The translations under genes and the position numbers were made by a program. Positions 8,862 to 17,844 of a stretch of 64,000 nt of DNA are shown piece after piece. Each line of letters opens with the position of its first letter. Within the stretch, counting starts at the first letter, position 1. The stretch is taken from NCBI RefSeq assembly GCF_002954405.1, contig NZ_MQWC01000004.1, positions 1 to 64,000 of the forward strand, read 5' to 3'. A model generated the notes under the pieces. That model did no database searches and had not been told where the DNA came from. It saw nothing but the letters and a program-made list of their open reading frames with translations. The DNA comes from Salinibacter sp. 10B. GTDB lineage: Bacteria > Bacteroidota > Rhodothermia > Rhodothermales > Salinibacteraceae.

Positions 8862-9458
8862 CTACTTCCCCCGGTGCCGCAAATCTGCAATGAGGTCTAC
8901 ACTCCCTTTTCGGTAGCGGGGGCGGACCATAATTTCATTCCCCAACACGCTGGGCCACAGTCGAGTGGGGTCTACTGCGGCGGGCGTTGAAACGGGAGGA
9001 GAGGGCTTGGGCGGCTGCTTTCCCGACTGTTTGTGGGAAGAGGGAGGGGAGGCCTCCTGGTTGAGAGCGGATTGTGTACCATGAGGAGCCGTTCCGTCCG
9101 GTTGCTTCGCTTCTGCCTCTGCAATCAAATCGCGCATTACCACGTTGCGGACGACTTGCACCGTGCCGCTGGGCTGGTGAAACTTGGTCCACCGCAGGGG
9201 AACGCGGATGGACTGGGCGCCCCCGCCGAAATGAAAGGTCCATTCGAGGCGCGTCCGTTGGGCATGGTAGGTAGACAATACCTCCAACGCCGAGGAGTCT
9301 TGAATCTTGAGGGTTGTACGCACGCCGGTGGCGGTGTCGTGTCCCGATACGCTCATGAGTTGAACCATGCTAAACCCGAGGGACTCGACCGTCACCGGGG
9401 CCTCGCGGGTCGATGCGGGGCGAAACTGCAGACGGGATACGACAAACGTCCGATGCAT
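8862..9458 (-). CDS. Hypothetical protein, 198 aa
   Basis: I do not recognise this protein. Residues 1-110 look like a compact beta-rich domain with a PilZ-like feel (RFRPASTREAPVTVESL..., then GVRTTLKI and VPLRW), but the RxxxR and (D/N)xSxxG PilZ signatures are not clearly there. Residues about 115-160 are a Pro/Ser/Gln-rich linker. The C-terminus is short and basic. There is no signal peptide or membrane segment, so it is probably cytoplasmic. The gene is isolated, with 287 bp to the response regulator downstream of its 5' side and a MITE just past its 3' end. Confidence 0.55.
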   Translation of the reverse strand: MHRTFVVSRLQFRPASTREAPVTVESLGFSMVQLMSVSGHDTATGVRTTLKIQDSSALEVLSTYHAQRTRLEWTFHFGGGAQSIRVPLRWTKFHQPSGTVQVVRNVVMRDLIAEAEAKQPDGTAPHGTQSALNQEASPPSSHKQSGKQPPKPSPPVSTPAAVDPTRLWPSVLGNEIMVRPRYRKGSVDLIADLRHRGK

Positions 9459-9745
9459 AAGGGGGAAGTGAGCGATAGAGAAAACAAAAACCGGTACTGC
9501 AGGCGGACACCAATCCTCCTGGTTCCATTACCACCTGCCTTCAAGGTCCGTAATGCTGACCATGAAGGCCATACGTAACACTCCGTATTCTAAAACGCCC
9601 TCTACGCCGATGGGGGCAGATGCTGTTGCGTGCCGATCTCATTCCGGCCGTGGGCGTCCGCCGGACGATGTTATGAGGACTGGTTCGAGGTGGAAGAGTC
9701 GAGTCTGCAGGGGCGGATAGAGAGTTGAGGCCGTAGAACGGCTCC

Positions 9746-10441
9746 TCAAGAATCGTCTTTCTCTTCGTCCACGGTTAAGTCCGGACGAGAGACCGGGGTA
9801 TCCAAAATGAGGTCGTGCTGGTGGGCATAGGCGGTCATTTCCACCGCATTTCGGAGCTCGAGTTTGGATTGAATGTTCTCCCGGTGCTTTTCGACGGTTC
9901 GGTGGCTGATGCCGAGTTTCTCTCCAATTTCGCGACTGGTATCTCCTCGGGCGGTGAGTTGGAGCACCTCACGTTCCCGGTCCGTGAGGGTCTGGTATCG
10001 ATCAAAGGGTTGATTCTGGGCATGTTTGACGGGGTCAATGAGGTCATCGGAGAGCTCCTCACTGAGATATTTTTCGCCCTGCATGACGGCCTGGATCGCG
10101 TCCATAAGTTCCTCTAGGGGCGATCCTTTCAGGACGTATGCGGACGCTCCGAAGGCAAAGGCCTCACTTACGTAGGAGTCCTCCCCGTGCATCGACAGCA
10201 CAACCACTTTCGTCGTCAGGTCAAGCCGTTCGATTCGGGAGAGAATGTCGAGCCCGTTCAGGCTGGGAAGCCCGAGGTCGAGAATGAGCAGATTGGGCTC
10301 ATGCTCCTTCAGGAGGGGAATGGCCTCCAGTCCGTCCCCGGTCGTGCCCACGACTCGGGCTTCGAGTTGCTCTTCCAGAAGGGAGCGTAGACCTTGCCGG
10401 GTAACGTCATGATCCTCAACTATGAGGGCCGATAGCATCAT
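9746..10441 (-). CDS. LuxR/NarL-family two-component response regulator
   Basis: 231 residues from ATG 10441; the frame stays open to 10483, but the receiver domain starts directly after this Met pair (MMLSALIVEDHD). An N-terminal receiver domain (about 1-120) has the acidic pocket ED and the phospho-acceptor Asp in LILDLGLPSLNG. A C-terminal LuxR-type HTH (about 150-210; LTDREREVL, SREIGEKLGISHRTVEKH) binds DNA. It lies 162 bp downstream of the large sensor kinase on the same strand and is its most likely partner. Targets are unknown. Confidence 0.93.
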   Translation of the reverse strand: MMLSALIVEDHDVTRQGLRSLLEEQLEARVVGTTGDGLEAIPLLKEHEPNLLILDLGLPSLNGLDILSRIERLDLTTKVVVLSMHGEDSYVSEAFAFGASAYVLKGSPLEELMDAIQAVMQGEKYLSEELSDDLIDPVKHAQNQPFDRYQTLTDREREVLQLTARGDTSREIGEKLGISHRTVEKHRENIQSKLELRNAVEMTAYAHQHDLILDTPVSRPDLTVDEEKDDS

Positions 10442-10603
10442 GGCAGCGGGAGGAGAGGTATCGTTACGCGCGTAGACCTTCAAGAAACACAGGGTACAAA
10501 GGAGCCTCGCAGAAGTCTCTACGCACTATCGCGTAATCTTCAGGCTGTTGTGGGGCAGCAACGAAAGGGATTGAGGGAGACAATCGGCTGTGGGGGGGGA
10601 GGC

Positions 10604-13600
10604 TTATGAGGAAAGAGAAGAGATGGAAAGGGGGAGTGTAGCGGAGAGGTGTGTGCCGCCTTCCTCTTTGGACTCGAAGTAGAGGGTGCCATTGAGGCGT
10701 TCGACTCGTTCCCGAACCCCGTGCAGGCCGTAGGCATCGTCCTTGGGATGCGTCGACGGATCGAAGCCGGTACCGTTGTCCGCCACGTCGAGGCGAAGGC
10801 CGTTTTCCTCCGTCCGCAGGGTTACCTTTGCGTCTTCACTGTCGGCGTGGCGAATGATATTGATGAGGGCCTCCTGCACGACCCGGAAAGCCGTCATTTC
10901 GACGAGGGACGGAAAGCGCTCCTCTTCTTCGACCTCGTTGTAAAGGTCAATCTCAAGATCGTGCTGCTCCTGGAGGTCGTTGACCAACGTGGAAAGGGCC
11001 CCCGAGAGGCCGTGCGCATCAAGATTCTTTGGATGCAGGCGTCGCGAGATGGTCCGGGTGACGGACGATACCTGAGCCACGAGGTCTTCCAGCTGGTCAA
11101 ATCGCTGAGTGGGGGCCGCGTGCTTCTTTGCTTCGATGCGGCCGAGTTCGATGGTCATTTGAATCGTTGTGAGCAGCCCGCCCATTTCGTCGTGCAATTC
11201 CTGGTCGATCCGCCGGCGCTCCTCATCCTGAACTTCTAAGAGACGCTTGTCCATCTGGCGTTGCTCGGTTACGTCGCGAAGCACGGCCACCCAGTGTGTA
11301 ATAGTTCCTTTTCCGTTGTGCACGGGGGCAATACTCCAGCGCGCGACAAAGGGGGTTCCATCCTTGCGGGACGTGAGAATTTCGCCTTCATGACGCTCCC
11401 CATTCTGTAGGGAGGTCCACAGGTCGGGGAGGACCCAGGCCTCCGTTTCTTTTCCGAAGAGCCACCGAAGCGACCGTCCCTGCACTTCGGAGGGGGGGTA
11501 CCCTGTCAGGGGGTGAATGCTCGGGTTTGCGTAGGTAATGGCGGGTCCCGGCTCCGATCGCGGCTCGGCCTCCAAGACCAACACCGTCTCGTGGGTGTTT
11601 TCAACCACCGTCTGGAATTTGCGGAGCTGCTTTCGCTGTCGCTTGCGGAGGTCGATGTTTTCGACCATCCCAATGGCCTGGACGGCGTCCGGTCCGTCTA
11701 GGCGGGAGACCGTAAGGTGTCCCCAGAACGACGAGCCGTCGGGGCGAACGTATCGCTTTTCCAGCTGGTACGAGGTCCGTTCGTCCTGAATGAGCTGCTC
11801 GTACAGCTCGTTGTCCGTGTCGAAGTCGTCCGGGTGTGTGATCATTTCGAAATGCTGTCCCCGGAGGGCGTCGGCCGGCCGGTCCATCATAGAGGCCAGT
11901 GCGGGGTTGACGTCAATGAAGCGTCCGTTGTCGTCGAGAAGAGTAATGCCCAGAGCAGCATTCTCAAAGACGCCGCGGAACCGCCGCTCACTTTCTACGA
12001 GGCTAAGCTGGGTTTGGCGTCGTTCGGTGATGTCGTCGAGGTGAAAAACGGCCCCCGCAAAAGAGTTGCTTTCGTCGTGAAGAGGAGCGCCACTCACCGA
12101 GAGGAGGCGACGGGTCCCATCCGGCCATTCAAGAAGGAGCTCCTTTCCAATGAGGGGCTCGTTGGTTTTCTTGACGCGGGCGAAGGGAAGCTCGTCGTCC
12201 GGAAGGGGATCTCCTGCAGGCGTCATGACCTGCCACTCCGGGTCGTTATATTTTCTTTGGGTAACCTCTTGCGTTTCCATGCCCAGAAATTCCTGAGCAC
12301 GATCGCTGGCCCGCACAAAGGCACCAGACTCGTCGAAAATGACGATGGCCGTCGGGCTGGTCTCGAAGACCCAATTGAGAAGGTCGCGCTCCTTGCGGAT
12401 CGTCCGCTCTCGTTCTTTCAGTTCGGTAATGTCGGTGTAGATGGCATACACCTCCGGGGGCGCATCGGTGCGGTCATACCCGGCCACCTGAAGCCGGAAG
12501 TCTCGGAGCCCCTCTGTGGTCTGGCGCTCAACTTCAATTTGAAGCATGCCTTCTTCCAGGGCACGCTTGGTGAGGTGCTGGGCTGTGGCCCGCTGGCCTT
12601 CGGGAGCGAGGTGCTTGTTGATGTCCGTACCTACGGCGGAAGGGCCGGAGACCCCAAAGACATCCTCAAAGGCATCATTGATTGCGGTAATTGGGGTCGT
12701 CTCCTCTTCCACCCGGCACCGGGCGACGGGGGTTGGGAGGCTCTGGAAGAGGGCTTCGAATCGGTCTCGCTCCTTTTGGAGTGCGTGCTTTGCCTCTCGT
12801 TCATCGGTAAGGTCTTGAATCGTCCCCGTAATGCGGTGCACAGTGCCCTCTGCGTCGTGGGGAACGCCCTGCACTCGCACCCAGCGGCGCACCCCGTCGG
12901 CGGTGAATAGGGGAAGCTCCAAGTCATACGGGCGACCCTCGGAGCAACAGCGGTCGAGCGCGGACCGGAGCGTGGCTTGGGCCTCTTCGCCGAAGAAACT
13001 GATGGCCGAGTCGAGGTCCGGCTCGTAGTCGGCCGGGAGGCCGTACAGATCGTAGGTGGTTTCTGTCCAGGAGAGGCGTTGTTCAGGAAGAGTGAGCTCC
13101 CAGCCGCCCACGTTCGAGAGGGCCTGGACACGTTGAAGAAGGTCGGGGCGCTGTACCGCTTCTTTCGGGCGGGGGGCAGAGTCGGGGGCATTGAGCCCGT
13201 CTCCCATCCGATGCGCAATCTCCCGAACGAGTGCGTGGTCGGCCCGAGCGAACGGGGCGGAATGGGGCTCTGGGTCCGCAAAGCACACCGTTCCGTAGAG
13301 CTGTTGGTTCACCACAATTTTGGCCCCCAGGTAGCAGTCGAAGCCAAAGCGCTGGTACGCCGGATCCTCGGCCCATCCGTCCCGAGACGCATGATGGAGC
13401 GAGATGAGGTCGTTGGCTGCGATGACGGATCGGCAGTAGGTCGTGCTCAGGTCGTGGGTCTGTCCTTCGTGGAGCGCCGAGCACGACCCCACGAGGGCCA
13501 TTACGGTGTGGCGCCCCAATCCGGGATTGATTCGGGAGAGATGTCCGTTTTGGACGTTCAGGGCGTCGCGCCCGATCTGCAAGAGGGATCGTACGAGGTC

Positions 13601-13744
13601 TTCCGGAGCGGTGGACGGGTCGGAGGAGACTGACGTTAGTCGCTCCTGGTCCTTGGGCCGGAGAGCAGAGGCCGTTTCCGGAGTCGAGAAGGATGCGTCA
13701 GACGAGCCGGACGGCGGAGGAGCGGGCGACGAAGCGAAATCCAT
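10604..13744 (-). CDS. GAF / five-PAS sensor histidine kinase of the NarX (HisKA_3) class
   Basis: 1046 residues from ATG 13744 (an upstream in-frame ATG at 13843 would add 33 residues with no domain). Domains in order: Ser/Pro-rich start; GAF (about 50-190); five PAS repeats (about 205-325, 330-445, 455-575, 585-700, 710-835), the last with NPSIHPLTGYPPSE; a HisKA_3 dimerisation helix with phospho-acceptor His in ERRRIDQELHDEMGG; and an HATPase with N-box EALINIIRHA, DNGTGFD and GLHGVRERV. No transmembrane segment is seen, so it is a cytoplasmic sensor. The many PAS domains and the GAF domain suggest sensing of redox, light or small ligands; the actual signal is not shown by the sequence. 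It forms an operon-like pair with the LuxR regulator downstream. Confidence 0.93.
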   Translation of the reverse strand: MDFASSPAPPPSGSSDASFSTPETASALRPKDQERLTSVSSDPSTAPEDLVRSLLQIGRDALNVQNGHLSRINPGLGRHTVMALVGSCSALHEGQTHDLSTTYCRSVIAANDLISLHHASRDGWAEDPAYQRFGFDCYLGAKIVVNQQLYGTVCFADPEPHSAPFARADHALVREIAHRMGDGLNAPDSAPRPKEAVQRPDLLQRVQALSNVGGWELTLPEQRLSWTETTYDLYGLPADYEPDLDSAISFFGEEAQATLRSALDRCCSEGRPYDLELPLFTADGVRRWVRVQGVPHDAEGTVHRITGTIQDLTDEREAKHALQKERDRFEALFQSLPTPVARCRVEEETTPITAINDAFEDVFGVSGPSAVGTDINKHLAPEGQRATAQHLTKRALEEGMLQIEVERQTTEGLRDFRLQVAGYDRTDAPPEVYAIYTDITELKERERTIRKERDLLNWVFETSPTAIVIFDESGAFVRASDRAQEFLGMETQEVTQRKYNDPEWQVMTPAGDPLPDDELPFARVKKTNEPLIGKELLLEWPDGTRRLLSVSGAPLHDESNSFAGAVFHLDDITERRQTQLSLVESERRFRGVFENAALGITLLDDNGRFIDVNPALASMMDRPADALRGQHFEMITHPDDFDTDNELYEQLIQDERTSYQLEKRYVRPDGSSFWGHLTVSRLDGPDAVQAIGMVENIDLRKRQRKQLRKFQTVVENTHETVLVLEAEPRSEPGPAITYANPSIHPLTGYPPSEVQGRSLRWLFGKETEAWVLPDLWTSLQNGERHEGEILTSRKDGTPFVARWSIAPVHNGKGTITHWVAVLRDVTEQRQMDKRLLEVQDEERRRIDQELHDEMGGLLTTIQMTIELGRIEAKKHAAPTQRFDQLEDLVAQVSSVTRTISRRLHPKNLDAHGLSGALSTLVNDLQEQHDLEIDLYNEVEEEERFPSLVEMTAFRVVQEALINIIRHADSEDAKVTLRTEENGLRLDVADNGTGFDPSTHPKDDAYGLHGVRERVERLNGTLYFESKEEGGTHLSATLPLSISSLSS

Positions 13745-14007
13745 GAATTGGATGCACAATCGGGCAGACGAGTGAAGGCTCCCAGAGAGGGCACGGGCCG
13801 TCTCCTGAACGACGAATGGTCGGGCAGACACCTCAGGAGACAAATCGAAATCGGTCTAGATGCCCGCTCTGTGGAGCGGGTTCGTCAGTGTGGGGGAATG
13901 TCTCCACCCAAAAGGAATGAAAACGTTTCATTGTGAGGAATATTGGTTTCAGAACCTGTTGTCTGCGCAGATACGAAACCATCTTGTCCGAAATCATTGA
14001 CGGCGTC

Positions 14008-14040
14008 AGCCGGAGTCCCTGCCGATCGGGGACTCCGGCT
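14008..14040. terminator. Strong inverted repeat, possible terminator or protein site
   Basis: AGCCGGAGTCCC (14008-14019) pairs perfectly with GGGACTCCGGCT (14029-14040) across a 9-base loop. It lies downstream of the minus-strand kinase-like gene ending at 14235. No U-tract follows on either strand, so intrinsic termination is plausible but not certain. Confidence 0.45.
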
Positions 14041-14062
14041 GTGGTGAAAAGGAGATTACGAA

Positions 14063-14225
14063 GAAGCTGTTTTCACTTCATGCGCTGTGAGTCTAGCGGG
14101 TCGCAGCGACTGCGGATCCGTCCCTTCCGGACCAGAAGGCAGACCCATACGCTCCGATTTGCTTTTTTCTCTGCGAAAATACCGGCATCGGATGAGGGGA
14201 CGGGCGCAAGAGAAACTGAATCTCA
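14063..14225. repeat. Diverged copy of a MITE-like dispersed repeat
   Basis: It starts GAAGCTGTTTTCA and runs through CTTCATGCGCTGTGAG and GCGACTGC to GGCATCGGATGAGGG. The same order of matching blocks occurs at 55438-55594 (CATTTCATACGCTGCGAG, ACGACTGC, GGCATCGGATGGGGG). The right end is worn (GAGAAACTGAATC against GTGAAAACAGGTTC) and no target duplication is clear. No coding capacity is evident. Confidence 0.6.
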
Positions 14226-14234
14226 GTCGGGAGG

Positions 14235-15374
14235 TTACGCGGGAGAAGGGGAGGGATGGGGGGACATCAAGACAAGCGGGAGCGTGGCCGTGAGACGGAT
14301 GCCGTTCTTCGGGGAAGCATCAATCGTGAGTGTGCCGTTGAGGCGGTCGATACGCTCCGCCATTGCGGAAAGGGTGGGGTGGTTTGTGTCCTGAACGGCG
14401 CCGGAGAGATCGAACCCTGTTTCGGGGCTGATGACGTGGAGGCGGAGTTTCTGTTCGGTTTTGTTGAGGAGAACTTGAGCCGCGTTCGTGTTGCCGCGCC
14501 GGACCAGGGTGGTCAGGGTATCCCGAAGCGTGCGGAAAACGACACGTTCGATCAGGGGCGAAAGTCGCTCCCCTGATGCAATTTCGTTGTGCAGGTCCAC
14601 GGTAAGTCCCTCTTCATCCTCAAGATTGGTTGTCAAATGGGTAATGGCCGCGGATAAGCCAAAATCGCTAAGGACGCGGGACGAGAACGCATCCGTCAGG
14701 CGACGCACAGTCGTCGACAAGGTGTCGATGTGGGCCTCCAGCTTATTGAGGGGCGGGGCGGTGGGCTGATCCGCGGGCGTTTGGTCTCGGACCTGCTCAA
14801 CGAGCATCTGAAGCGAGACCAACTCTCCCCCCAGTTCGTCGTGAAAGGTTCGGACCATACGGGCGCGCTCCCGTTCCTGTGCGTTCAGGAGCCGCTCGCT
14901 CGTGCGTCGGTATTCCGTCACGTCCCGTTGTACGGAGACCCAGTGGGTGATCTCGTCGTTCGCATTCCGAATGGGGGAGACGCTCCAGTGATTGACGTAT
15001 GGCGTTCCGTCCTTGCGGTAATTGATGGCCTCCCCCTCAAATGACAATCCCTGTTCGAGCCGTCGACGAAGCCGGGTCAGTACCCAGGATTCGGTGGCGG
15101 GGCCCTGGAGAAGACGCGGGCTTTTGCCGATCACCTCTCCGGGGGAATATCCGGTAATCTCCGTGAATGCTGGATTCGCGTAGATGATGCGTGGGCCCGG
15201 AGCGTTGAGGGGTGCTCCTTCTGTAATGAGGACGGCCTCGTTCATGTGCTCCACGGCCGATTTGAGAGACGGGGCCCGTCCGGGCTCGGTCTCGTGGGAC
15301 GGATTGGGGGGAGAAGCCATGTCGAGAGCGTGCAAGGCACGGAAGAGTGGTCGTGTAGACCCTTCGGTTTCCAA
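14235..15374 (-). CDS. PAS histidine-kinase-like protein with degenerate ATPase site
   Basis: 379 residues (ATG 15320 is an alternative start, 361 aa). It has a PAS domain (about 45-165; NPAFTEITGYSPGE), a HisKA_3 helix with retained His in ERARMVRTFHDELGGE, and an HATPase-like C-terminus (about 270-370). It is clearly a paralogue of the last PAS, HisKA_3 and ATPase part of the 10604-13744 kinase. The ATP site looks lost: the N-box is DTLTTLVRRGN with no Glu-x-x-x-Asn pattern, and the DNGTGFD box reads SPETGFD. The late segment (AERIDRLNGTL, RLTATLP) is kept. It therefore probably does not autophosphorylate and may act as a dimerising or phosphotransfer partner, phosphatase or sensor subunit of the nearby kinase. 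No TM segment is seen. Confidence 0.85.
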   Translation of the reverse strand: METEGSTRPLFRALHALDMASPPNPSHETEPGRAPSLKSAVEHMNEAVLITEGAPLNAPGPRIIYANPAFTEITGYSPGEVIGKSPRLLQGPATESWVLTRLRRRLEQGLSFEGEAINYRKDGTPYVNHWSVSPIRNANDEITHWVSVQRDVTEYRRTSERLLNAQERERARMVRTFHDELGGELVSLQMLVEQVRDQTPADQPTAPPLNKLEAHIDTLSTTVRRLTDAFSSRVLSDFGLSAAITHLTTNLEDEEGLTVDLHNEIASGERLSPLIERVVFRTLRDTLTTLVRRGNTNAAQVLLNKTEQKLRLHVISPETGFDLSGAVQDTNHPTLSAMAERIDRLNGTLTIDASPKNGIRLTATLPLVLMSPHPSPSPA

Positions 15375-15445
15375 GGTCTCTTTCAGTAAAAAAGTACTGA
15401 AGAGCGAAGCGGCTTGGAATACGAGAATACTCGAAGTTCTTTCAT

Positions 15446-15476
15446 CGGTCCCCCAGCCGCTGGGCCTGGGGGTCCA
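15446..15476. terminator. Weak candidate terminator hairpin
   Basis: CCCCCAG at 15450-15456 pairs with CTGGGGG at 15466-15472. It lies between the end of the minus-strand dehydratase (15576) and the start of the kinase-like gene. There is no U-tract, so this is tentative. Confidence 0.3.
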
Positions 15477-15575
15477 CGGCCGGTGTGATCATTCGCTACT
15501 GGGGCTCGACATGACGTGCCGTAATTTGGAAATTTTCAGATTGCTTGGGATAAGCAAATGGCCTGCAACTATCCA

Positions 15576-16559
15576 CTAGATGAGGCCGTGTTCTTCAAAC
15601 AAGGTGTTCGCCCGGCCCAGGTCGACGTTTCCTCCGCTAATGACGACCCCGATGCGCTGCCCGGGGAAGGAGACTGCCCCCTGTAGCAGCGCCGCGGTTC
15701 CGAGGGCGCCGGTCGGCTCCACCACGATTTTCATCCGCTCCCAGAGCACGTGCATGGCCTGAACGAGAGTGGCGTCGGAGACGGTGACCATGTCGTCCAC
15801 GTGCTCCAGCACCAGAGGAAAGGTGACGTCGCCGAGGTAGGGGGTGCGGGCTCCGTCGGCCACCGTGTCGGGATTTTCTACGGTTTGGAGGGTGCCGGAC
15901 TGAAACGAGCGCGTGGCATCGTCGCCTGCGTCGGGTTCGACCCCGACCACAGTACAGTTCGGGGCATGCTGGCGGGCGGCAATCGCGCAGCCGGAAAGCA
16001 ACCCGCCCCCTCCGCAGCAGACGAGCAGGGCATCTAGGTCCCCCACCTCGTCGAATAGTTCATCGCCCACGGTGCCCTGTCCGGCCACCACGTGCGGATG
16101 GTCGTAGGGAGGAATGAGCGTCAGCCCGCGGTCCTCAGCAATGTTCTGCCCCAGCGCCTCCCGTGTGGTTGTCTCCGGGTCATAGGGGATGATTTCTGCC
16201 CCATACCCACGAGTGGCGTCAAGTTTGACCTGGGGGGCATTTTCGGGCATCACAATCGTCGCGTCGACGCCGTGCAGGCGCCCGGCCAGGGCAATGGCCT
16301 GGGCGTGGTTGCCGGACGAGTAGGTGAGTACGCCCCGCTCTTTGGCGGCGGGAGACAGTTGTGCAATCGCGTTGTAGCCGCCTCGAAGCTTGAACGCCCC
16401 CGTTTTCTGGAAATTCTCGCATTTGAAGAACACCTCTGCGCCCACCCGGTCGTTAACGGTGCTGGAGGTCATGACGGGCGTGCGGTGAACCACGTCGTCC
16501 AGACGGGCGGCGGCGGCCTGGATGTCAGAGTAGGTGACCGATGAAGCATCGGAGGACAT
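15576..16559 (-). CDS. Threonine/serine dehydratase (PLP-dependent, fold-type II)
   Basis: 327 residues, the usual length of the short catabolic threonine dehydratase / serine racemase / hydroxyaspartate dehydratase family, with no regulatory ACT domain. Lys58 in TGAFKLRGG is the expected PLP Schiff-base lysine, SSGNHAQA binds substrate, and the Gly-rich CCGGGGLLSG loop binds the PLP phosphate. Family enzymes deaminate Thr or Ser to 2-oxo acids and ammonia; some racemise Ser or act on hydroxyaspartate, and the sequence alone does not decide which. Without an ACT domain, feedback control by isoleucine is not expected, so a catabolic role is more likely. It is divergent from the sugar isomerase-like gene (about 100 bp between starts). 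Confidence 0.92.
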   Translation of the reverse strand: MSSDASSVTYSDIQAAAARLDDVVHRTPVMTSSTVNDRVGAEVFFKCENFQKTGAFKLRGGYNAIAQLSPAAKERGVLTYSSGNHAQAIALAGRLHGVDATIVMPENAPQVKLDATRGYGAEIIPYDPETTTREALGQNIAEDRGLTLIPPYDHPHVVAGQGTVGDELFDEVGDLDALLVCCGGGGLLSGCAIAARQHAPNCTVVGVEPDAGDDATRSFQSGTLQTVENPDTVADGARTPYLGDVTFPLVLEHVDDMVTVSDATLVQAMHVLWERMKIVVEPTGALGTAALLQGAVSFPGQRIGVVISGGNVDLGRANTLFEEHGLI

Positions 16560-16658
16560 GAGGGCGAACGGGACTTTTGAGAAAGCGAACGCTTGTGCTG
16601 TACGGGGACGCCAGCGCCCCGGTCCGCGTTATCGATTCCATCATCTGTTTTTGTCGAT

Positions 16659-17462
16659 ATGATTCCGGTTTGGCTCACCGACACCGTGACCAGCGACCTC
16701 AATCGCGCCCTGCACTACACCCAACTCTGGGGACTGCACGGGATGGAATTGCGAACGGTCGGCGGTCCGGACGATCGCATCCCGAACGTAAACCAGCAGC
16801 AGATTCGTGGCCAGATGGAGGGCACGGATCTCTTGCTCGGCAGCGTGGTGCCGTCCATGTTCGAGGGACCCGTGAGCGACCGGGCCGCCTGGATGAACGA
16901 CTTGCTGCAGTTTGAGGATACGCTCAAGCTCTGCGCCCGCGTCGAGTGTCCTCGGGTCACGATCTCCCCCTTTGCGGCCGAGCCGGACGTTTCGCACGAG
17001 GCGGTCGTTGATGCGCTTCGGCGGGCCGGGGCGGCGGCGGAGGAGTACGGGGTGCTCGTGGCGGTGCGGAACGGCCCGGAGACAGCGTGTCCCACCGGGG
17101 CAACGCTCGCGGAGGTGCTCACGGAGGTGGGACACCCACACGTTCGGGCTGCCTGGAATCCGGCGGGCGCTCTTCGGTCGGGAGAGCACCCCATCGATGG
17201 GCTAACGGCCCTCTCCGGGCTTGTGACTCTGGTGCGTTGCAGCGACGGTGTGGTGACGGAGAACGGATACTGGGAGGATACGACGCTTGGAGAGGGAGAG
17301 GTCGGCTGGCGCGAGCAATTCGAGATGCTTCATGCGCGGGGTTTTCAGGGGCCCATCAGTCTGGAGGTGTACGTCGAGCCCCGACCCGAGGAGGGGCTCC
17401 GCTCCGCGACCACTCTCATTCGGATGCTTCGAGACATACGAGCACGGGGGCAGTCCGAGTAG
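16659..17462 (+). CDS. Sugar phosphate isomerase/epimerase-like TIM-barrel protein
   Basis: 267 residues from ATG 16659, chosen because the fold starts at IPVWLTDTVTSDLNRAL; the frame is open further upstream without domain content. The layout matches the AP-endonuclease-2/xylose-isomerase-like family: LHGMELR near the start, a middle strand CARVECPRVTISP, VLVAVRNGPE, VRAAWNPAGAL, and GPISLEVYVEPRPEEGL near the end. Several family metal-site positions (Glu/His/Asp) look altered, for example AAWNPAG where 'D..H' is usual, so catalysis is not assured. It may act on sugars or cyclitols, cytoplasmic. gatC follows 94 bp downstream on the same strand. Confidence 0.75.
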   Translation: MIPVWLTDTVTSDLNRALHYTQLWGLHGMELRTVGGPDDRIPNVNQQQIRGQMEGTDLLLGSVVPSMFEGPVSDRAAWMNDLLQFEDTLKLCARVECPRVTISPFAAEPDVSHEAVVDALRRAGAAAEEYGVLVAVRNGPETACPTGATLAEVLTEVGHPHVRAAWNPAGALRSGEHPIDGLTALSGLVTLVRCSDGVVTENGYWEDTTLGEGEVGWREQFEMLHARGFQGPISLEVYVEPRPEEGLRSATTLIRMLRDIRARGQSE

Positions 17463-17556
17463 CGCTCGCACGAAGAAACCCGGTTCCCGGCCATTCGTAG
17501 CCGGTTTTGCACTCCCGATCCGATTCTTTTCTCCATCAGTCGCTTTCCCTTCCCTT

Positions 17557-17844
17557 ATGGCTCTTTCGCGTGAAGACGTGCGCCATGTTGCCGAGCTCGC
17601 TCGCCTCCAGTTTTCGGACGAGGAAGAGGCCCGCATGGCCGAGGAGATGAGCCAAATCCTCGATTATGTGGAAAAGCTCGATGAGCTGGATACGTCTGGC
17701 GTTCCCCCCATGTCGCACGTACTCGACGTGACGAACGTCTTTCGGGAGGACGAAATTGAGGCGCGTATCGATCAGGAGCAGGCCCTGGAGCCGGCCCCCG
17801 AAGCGGACGGCGAGTATTTTCAGGTGCCGCAGGTCATTGATTAG
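17557..17844 (+). CDS. gatC: Aspartyl/glutamyl-tRNA(Asn/Gln) amidotransferase subunit C
   Basis: 95 residues, the normal length for GatC. It has the typical start ALSREDVRHVAELARLQF, the helix FSDEEEARMAEEMSQILDYVEKLDELDT, and the belt region GVPPMSHVLDVTNVFREDE, ending in FQVPQVID. GatC stabilises the GatAB complex that converts Glu-tRNA(Gln) and/or Asp-tRNA(Asn) to the cognate amidated forms. gatA and gatB are not in this window. The start was set at ATG 17557 because the family's conserved sequence begins there. Its 3' end overlaps the convergent sulfotransferase gene by 11 bp. Confidence 0.95.
   Translation: MALSREDVRHVAELARLQFSDEEEARMAEEMSQILDYVEKLDELDTSGVPPMSHVLDVTNVFREDEIEARIDQEQALEPAPEADGEYFQVPQVID

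Larger units (their letters stand above)
13745..14234. other. Intergenic region with a long hairpin and a dispersed repeat
   Basis: This 490-bp region separates the two kinase genes. It carries a 12-bp-arm inverted repeat at 14008-14040 and a diverged copy of the 55438-55594 element at about 14063-14225. No gene is supported. Confidence 0.6.

Noticed and set aside
11717-12910. 397-codon + strand frame inside the large kinase gene
   Set aside because: Antisense to PAS repeats, no recognisable features.
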